Below are positions 58,801 to 64,000 of a stretch of DNA of 64,000 nucleotides, one piece after another. A model generated the notes under the pieces. The model was not told the DNA's origin and did not search any database. It was given only the letters and a program-made list of their open reading frames with translations. Source of the stretch: Culex pipiens pallens (lineage: Eukaryota > Arthropoda > Insecta > Diptera > Culicidae); assembly GCF_016801865.2 (NCBI RefSeq), contig NC_068938.1, positions 25,312,158 through 25,376,157 of the forward strand, in the 5' to 3' direction. Positions within the stretch are counted from its first letter, which is position 1; every line of letters begins with the position of its first letter. The position numbers were made by a program, and so were the translations under genes.

Positions 58801-59521
58801 CCTTCCAGTAGCGTGGCTCACGGATATATGAAAAAGACAAAAGTGTTCAATTTCGAACGCCTCAACCGGAATTTTGTAGCAATATGGCCCCAAAACATAG
58901 CCTGAAATTTTGAGCGCATTTGGTTAAGGTTTAGAACTTCCACCATTGACCTGAAGTTATAAAGAAATTTCAATAAATTTAATTTATTTATTTTCAACTT
59001 TTTAACTCTTCTTCGAGTATTTTTTCCTATGCCCTATGATTTTTTCTCAAAGTAGTGGTTTCTTATAGGTTTCGATCCGGGGAACAACTTTGTAGAACAT
59101 CACAAAGCGCTAGGAATTAATCCCGGAAAGATACAGGCAAATTTTTAGAGCACGTTAAAAAAAAATTCCTAGCTCCAAAAAATATACTGTATCTTTTCAG
59201 GATCAATTCCTAGCGCTTTGCGATGTTCTACAAAGTTGTTCCCCGGATCAAAACCTATAAGAAACTTGAGAATAAGAAAATTTGATTGGGTTTTGGGAAA
59301 CTTTATCTAAGAAGAGGTTAAAAGTGAAAATTTCCCATAGTAAATCTTTAAAAGTTCCATACTAACTTCAGGTCAATGGTGGAAGTACTAAACCTTAACC
59401 AAATGCGCTCAAAGTTTCAGGCTATGTTCTGGGGCCATATTGCTACAAAAATCCGGTCGAGGCGTTTGGAATTGAACACTTTTGTCTTTTTCATATATCC
59501 GTGAGCCACGCTACCTTCTAG
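58801..59521. mobile_element. hAT-like palindromic MITE
   Basis: The element 58809-59513 has ends TAGCGTGGCTCACGGATATA that are identical when inverted. The flanks CCTTCCAG and CCTTCTAG match at 7 of 8 bases. The arms pair along nearly their whole length ('gaccattgacctgaag'-type blocks, then 'ttctacaaagttgttccccg'), and a compact inner pair around 59090-59140 and 59190-59240 flanks the centre. It is non-coding. Confidence 0.78.
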
Positions 59522-60129
59522 CAAAGGTTTACTTTATTCAAATTTGAGCAAAATACAAGCATATCGAAAAACGTAGACGCATATTTCCATTACAATGCGT
59601 TCTTTATTGCCGCCCAGGAAATCAATCAACTGGATACTTTTTCTCCCTCGAATCGTTTGATTTCCCCACAGACATATTCTTGTAACCAAATCGCTCCACC
59701 ACCACCAGACACCCCCACCAGAACAAAACCCCAAACTTCCTTCATTTCATGCCCATACGGTTCCTTCTGCTAAATATTGCATGAAGTCTAGGCGCTTTCA
59801 ACCCTCGACAATTCACACCCTGCCCTCGTCCGTGGTGGTGGTGTCAGTGGGTATCAACACAAACAATCAACCCCACCGAGCGAGAGAGAAACACCCACAA
59901 CAGGCCAAAAAACTTCTCCCCCGCAAATGTTTTCCACCACGACCCCACAACCACCAGCCGTGGGGAGCGACTTGAGGGACACATGTCTTCTAATTGTGCC
60001 AAAGGTACGGTTGGGCACGGTGGGTTTGAAATAAGATTTTTTTTAAACAAAAATCTTTTGTTAATCATCTTCAACTTATTTTTATTTATTTATTTTTTTA
60101 AATATCGCATTTTTTCTGATATTAGCATG
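59522..60129. other. Small unique island, no gene seen
   Basis: GC-balanced to about 60030. CACCACCACC-type runs occur on both strands. No gene is seen. Confidence 0.45.
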
Positions 60130-61080
60130 CACAGTAAAAAAAATGAGAATTTTGGGAGGTCGACATACTTTCCATGTAATTTTACATTAATTTGAAGTGA
60201 AAAGAGAAAATCTAACAAAAAAATATGTAAATTTAAAGATGTTATGATGTAATTTTAAACATTACTTTAAAACAAAATCTGTCAAGTTCGCAGATGAAAA
60301 ATTAACAGATTTTAAAATGTTTGGATGAATTCTATTTTTTACTGATGTTATTCATTCTAGTTTACAACTTTTGATATTAATTTGCGTTTTTCTTAATTTT
60401 AAAAAATACCGAATCAGAAAGTTAGGGTATTTGATGTGAGAGATTAAATGCATCTCACACAGTAGAGAATTGTTTAAATTTGGTAGGTGTTATTTTGGAA
60501 TTTGAATATTACCTCTTTTATGATGTAATTTAAAATTACACACTTTCAGAGGTAAAATTTCACATTTTTTCTGACATAAAGATGTACCCCTTCCCAGATG
60601 TAATATAACCATGATTTTTTTAAATAGTTAAAATGGTGAAATGCTGTTGGTGAAGTTCTCGTAACAAGTTTTATATATCTGAATTATTCAATAAATTTTG
60701 GAAAATTTCAAGTGAATTATTATTTAGTTGTATTTATTAGGACTGTTCAGAAAATAATTAGTGGTAAAATACCCTATTAATGAGATAATTGTTGGCAATA
60801 AAATTTTTATTGCAAAAAAACATGTTTTTCAACAGTCTTCAAACATGTTTTAAGTATTATTTTTTTGGTAAATGTTGAAAATATTATGATATATCACGGT
60901 AATATTACCGAATGGGTACGTCTCTTATATCAGAAAAATGTGTAAGTTAATCACTATTCCAGCGTTTTTCACTTTTTCAGTTAGAATCGAGGTAATATTA
61001 CATCTTAAAAGAGGTAATATTACTCCTTTAAAATTTTACATCTTCTGAATTTACACAATTTATGCAGTTTATTTTCAAAA
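60130..61080. repeat. Cluster of family-A-like MITE copies
   Basis: 'cacagtaaaaaaaatgagaa' at 60130 and 'aaccatgatttttttaaata' near 60607 look like decayed ends. A second set of family phrases lies at 60460-60620 ('gatgtaatataaccatgatt') and a third at about 60890-61050 ('gaggtaatattacatcttaa'). Copies may be nested or tandem, and I cannot separate them reliably. Confidence 0.5.
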
Positions 61081-62110
61081 TAATATTTTTAAACCATTAT
61101 TAAACATACACTACAAAATTTACTTTGGAAGTTTAAACAATTTGAACAGAAATTGAATGATAGAAGTTTATTAATTTTAAGAAATTGTAAACTTTTGTGT
61201 TTTGCGTCAAAAAAAATAGTTTATTCCATCGATTGTTTTGTTTTCTTTTGTTTAATTTTTCGTTCAGATTATTATTTTTGGTAATTTAATTTGATGAAAC
61301 CATCCGATTTCAATCACGAATGTAGCCAAATTTGCTAGTAATCACCACTAAATAATAGATGAATTCCGTCTACTTAAAAAATCAAAAAAATAATTTTATT
61401 TTAACATTTTAAAGAACACCGTCCCCGGGTGTTGAGGGGGAGGAAGTGACAACGCAAACATTCCACCTCCTCCTCCTTCTTTCTATGCTAGTCATCGAAC
61501 GGTACGAAGGAACGCCTGTTCAATAATTCAATAATCATTAAATTGTCATTTTACGATCACGGAGACGATAACTTCACTTCACTCAGGCCCCAAAGGCCTT
61601 ATCAATAATTCATGACGCTATCTTTTATAATAAAAATGTAAACTTTTTTTTTCGCGAGCTCTCGGTTCTATACTTTGCTTTTCTGCACACAAACGGGGGA
61701 GCGAGGGATTTGATCGAAAACATCTATATACTTTTCAATTGAAAGGTTTCCAGAATGCTCTCAACGCGTGGGGGAGACGCCGGCCCGAGATAACAAAGTT
61801 GGTTTCAGTTTTCCGCATTGTCGAGCAGCGAGGAATGATTCGCGTGTCGAGACGACAAACCTCTCAAATCCACCCTCGCAAACGTAACCGAAAATAACAC
61901 CATCTGAGGGACAAGAATCGAAAAACCGAACCAACTTCAATTCGAGCAGCGGAGTTCCCGTCAGCACAAAATTTAAACCGTCTAGACGTCGTAAAAGGAA
62001 TACGTTCTGAACCTCCTGCTGCCGCCTCCGGGACATTCCCAAAGTGCAACGGACTGCCCCGGAAATCAACGCCACGCCACGCCACACTACTACCGGTTCT
62101 GCGGGTTTAG
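61081..62110. other. AT-rich DNA then unique island, no gene seen
   Basis: GC-balanced after 61410. TAAT/ATTA and TTTATAA motifs cluster at 61520-61640. The minus-strand frame of 123 codons at 61761-62132 has no domain. Confidence 0.4.
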
Positions 62111-62360
62111 GGGACACCAGGAAAAAAAACATGTAATTTTACATGACAAAGTTTGTAATTCAAGAATAACGTGAATTTACGTTACCTTGGAAGCAACTTT
62201 ATTATGTTACATGCAGAAAAAAGTTACATGCTTTTTCATGTACCAAAAAGTATGTTATAATAGATGTTTATTTTATTGAAAGTTGAAAATTACATGAGAA
62301 TCGCTAACAACACAAAATTACATTTACATAAAAAATCACTGCTTTTCTCTGTGCAGCAGG
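62111..62360. repeat. MITE-like block with repeated TTACATG motifs
   Basis: About seven copies of TTACATG/CATGTAA or close variants in 200 bases, ending in 'ttttctctgtgcagcag', which resembles the family A right end. The left terminus is unclear (near 62125). Confidence 0.4.
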
Positions 62361-64000
62361 AAAAACTAGCTCTATGTGTGTGGAAAACAATATATTTATT
62401 ATTGCTAACCCTCGCCGGAAGAGTGAGCGAGTTTTGCAACAAAAAAATGTAATCGAGCGAACGGAAAAGTGTGGAAAACCCCCGGAAAAGCTCCTCGTCC
62501 TCGTCATCCTCTTGTTGATGTTTTGTTCCGGAGGAAAAGCACCGTGCTCCATGATCTAATTAAAACGCATGTGCAGGAATGTGTTGTGTGGAATGTAACG
62601 CGCCATCCAACACAAGCAAGCAGTAACATAACAGTACCGTTTCACACAAACATGCTGTGATAGATGGTGCTGGATGTGGTTTTGAGCGGGAATTTTGTTG
62701 GTATGTGTGCGAAGGTGTCTGATGCTGCAGTTTTTCCGGGGAAGGTCTTCGAGTATGTTGTGGCGGAAGTTGTCCTGGAGCGACAACACGGAACACGTGG
62801 TATTGGCAGCAGACGGCCATGACCGTGATGGGGTATTCGAATTGTATTTCCACGATTCTTAGTCGATTAATGGGTTTCCTATGCAGATAGGACCTTTTGA
62901 AAATTTAATCTAAATTTGTCTGAATATGTCAAGGTTGAGATAATCTTCATAGGTCCTTCAAAGGTAGATCAAAATGATTTGGACAATGTTCGGAATTGTC
63001 AGAATGGCACGCTGCTTCCATCTGCCTGTAGAATTTCATCGATGTGATGTTTATGTTGTTTACTCACTTGATGAAACATTCCACCGAGTAATGCCCTAGC
63101 TTTACGACTGTTATCATTAAATCACAAGCAATTGAAGTTCAAACTCGGCGTCAACAACATCCTTAAACCCTGCCAAACCCATGTGTCTGTCTTAAGCTTC
63201 CTTATCCTTTTCAGCTCCCCCTCATCCAGCGCTAGTGCATCGCCCTTCTGCCGGCTAAATCGCGTCGTCTTGATCTGTAAACAAACACACATCGTCGTCG
63301 ACGTCGTCGCCAGTTGTCTGGATCTTCCCTACTCCAAGATTCATACTCCCGAAGACGACAGCCCGCTTACGATGAAATGTTTAGTTTGTTTACTCGACGA
63401 TAAATCCTCTTCCCCCTTGGGCACCATTCCCTTCCCCCCTCAAGGATATCTCTCAGTCTGTCCTCAGCTAGAATTGCTGCCGTTGTCACTGTTGTCATCT
63501 CCCAAGAGAGAGCGAGAGTGTGCGGACGGGCTTAAAACCCCTTCGCCACCCGAAAAGAGCCCAGGGATTACAATCTGTAATGTAATGGATAAAATATGAA
63601 GGCAAAAACGTTTTTCCTTCAACTCGTTCCTGACTTCTTCCCCACCGCCAGCTTCACTCCATTAGCGCCAATATGTTTTTCGAGCACTCACTCCAGAAAT
63701 TCCGAGCCGCCACTTGCTTCAGTCTGCGTTCCTTTGAATGACACTGAAGTCGACGAGAAGAGGGTTCAACCGGTCCCGGCTTGTCCCAGGACCTCAACCC
63801 TCTCCCTGATAAACCGCATTGATTCGCTTTTCAGCTGGTGGTGGCGTCGCCAGACACTCACACAAACTTAAAGTTGCCACCCCCACCCTTGCGGAAGCTT
63901 GGTTGTATCTGTGTGCGACAAACAGCGCAATTTTTCCCCCAAAGTTATCAGTGCGTCGGGACATCGCCCTGGCGGAGCAGGTTGACAGCTTGGCATAATA
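62361..64000. other. Unique island, no gene seen
   Basis: GC-balanced to the end of the window. The 155-codon plus-strand frame at 63132-63599 is serine-, proline- and leucine-rich with no domain. It could be untranslated or regulatory DNA; I do not call a gene. Small TG/CA-rich tracts occur around 62690-62720. Confidence 0.45.

Noticed and set aside
63132..63599. 155-codon plus-strand frame
   Set aside because: Low-complexity Ser/Pro/Leu content and no recognised domain; no support from flanking signals.

Overview
The window looks like a repeat-rich, non-coding stretch of a culicine mosquito genome; Culex is my best guess. This rests on overall texture and on repeat styles I recall from mosquitoes: very AT-rich DNA full of short inverted-repeat elements, alternating with GC-balanced islands, tRNA-like SINE pieces, short-tailed LINE remnants and degenerate minisatellites. 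The species call is inference. I found no convincing host protein-coding exon, rRNA or functional tRNA on either strand. The stretch is most simply a large intron or an intergenic desert. The only intact-looking coding sequence belongs to a transposon.

Layout. 1-5.4 kb: unique islands around one palindromic MITE (2828-3519). 5.4-12.2 kb: AT-rich DNA with two TA-flanked MITEs of one family, a perfect short hairpin and a frameshifted LINE 3' end. 12.2-18.0 kb: two unique islands around about 3 kb of old dispersed repeat. 18.0-22.8 kb: a 2.1-kb LINE-like insertion between 25-bp direct repeats, then a TA-flanked element and a long hairpin region rich in GCGCCC motifs. 24.45-26.51 kb: a hAT-like element with a perfect 8-bp target duplication, carrying inside it a young gag-only LTR retrotransposon with identical 246-bp LTRs. 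26.5-31.5 kb: unique DNA, old repeats, unique DNA. 31.5-37.0 kb: a nested stack made of a probable hAT-like relic, a Tc1/mariner-like palindromic element and a 3.6-kb TTAA-flanked foldback whose arms hold 142-bp tandem repeats; the right arm was itself hit by a 643-bp MITE.

37-64 kb: mostly unique islands, separated by a repeat family with about 155-bp internal units (two copies), a minisatellite of GGCAGAA units, a truncated LINE with an 18-bp target duplication, two further hAT-like MITEs (56.2 and 58.8 kb), a hairpin MITE (53.65 kb) and more copies of the TA-flanked family.

The best candidate for something new is the gag-only element at 24931-26242. Its Gag reading frame runs into the 3' LTR, so the last 60 residues, including a strongly basic tail, are LTR-encoded. 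It has no zinc knuckle and no pol, so it presumably depends on an autonomous partner for enzymes. The 142-bp foldback is the second. Family assignments rest on terminal motifs, target duplications and translated motifs read by eye; no database search was possible.
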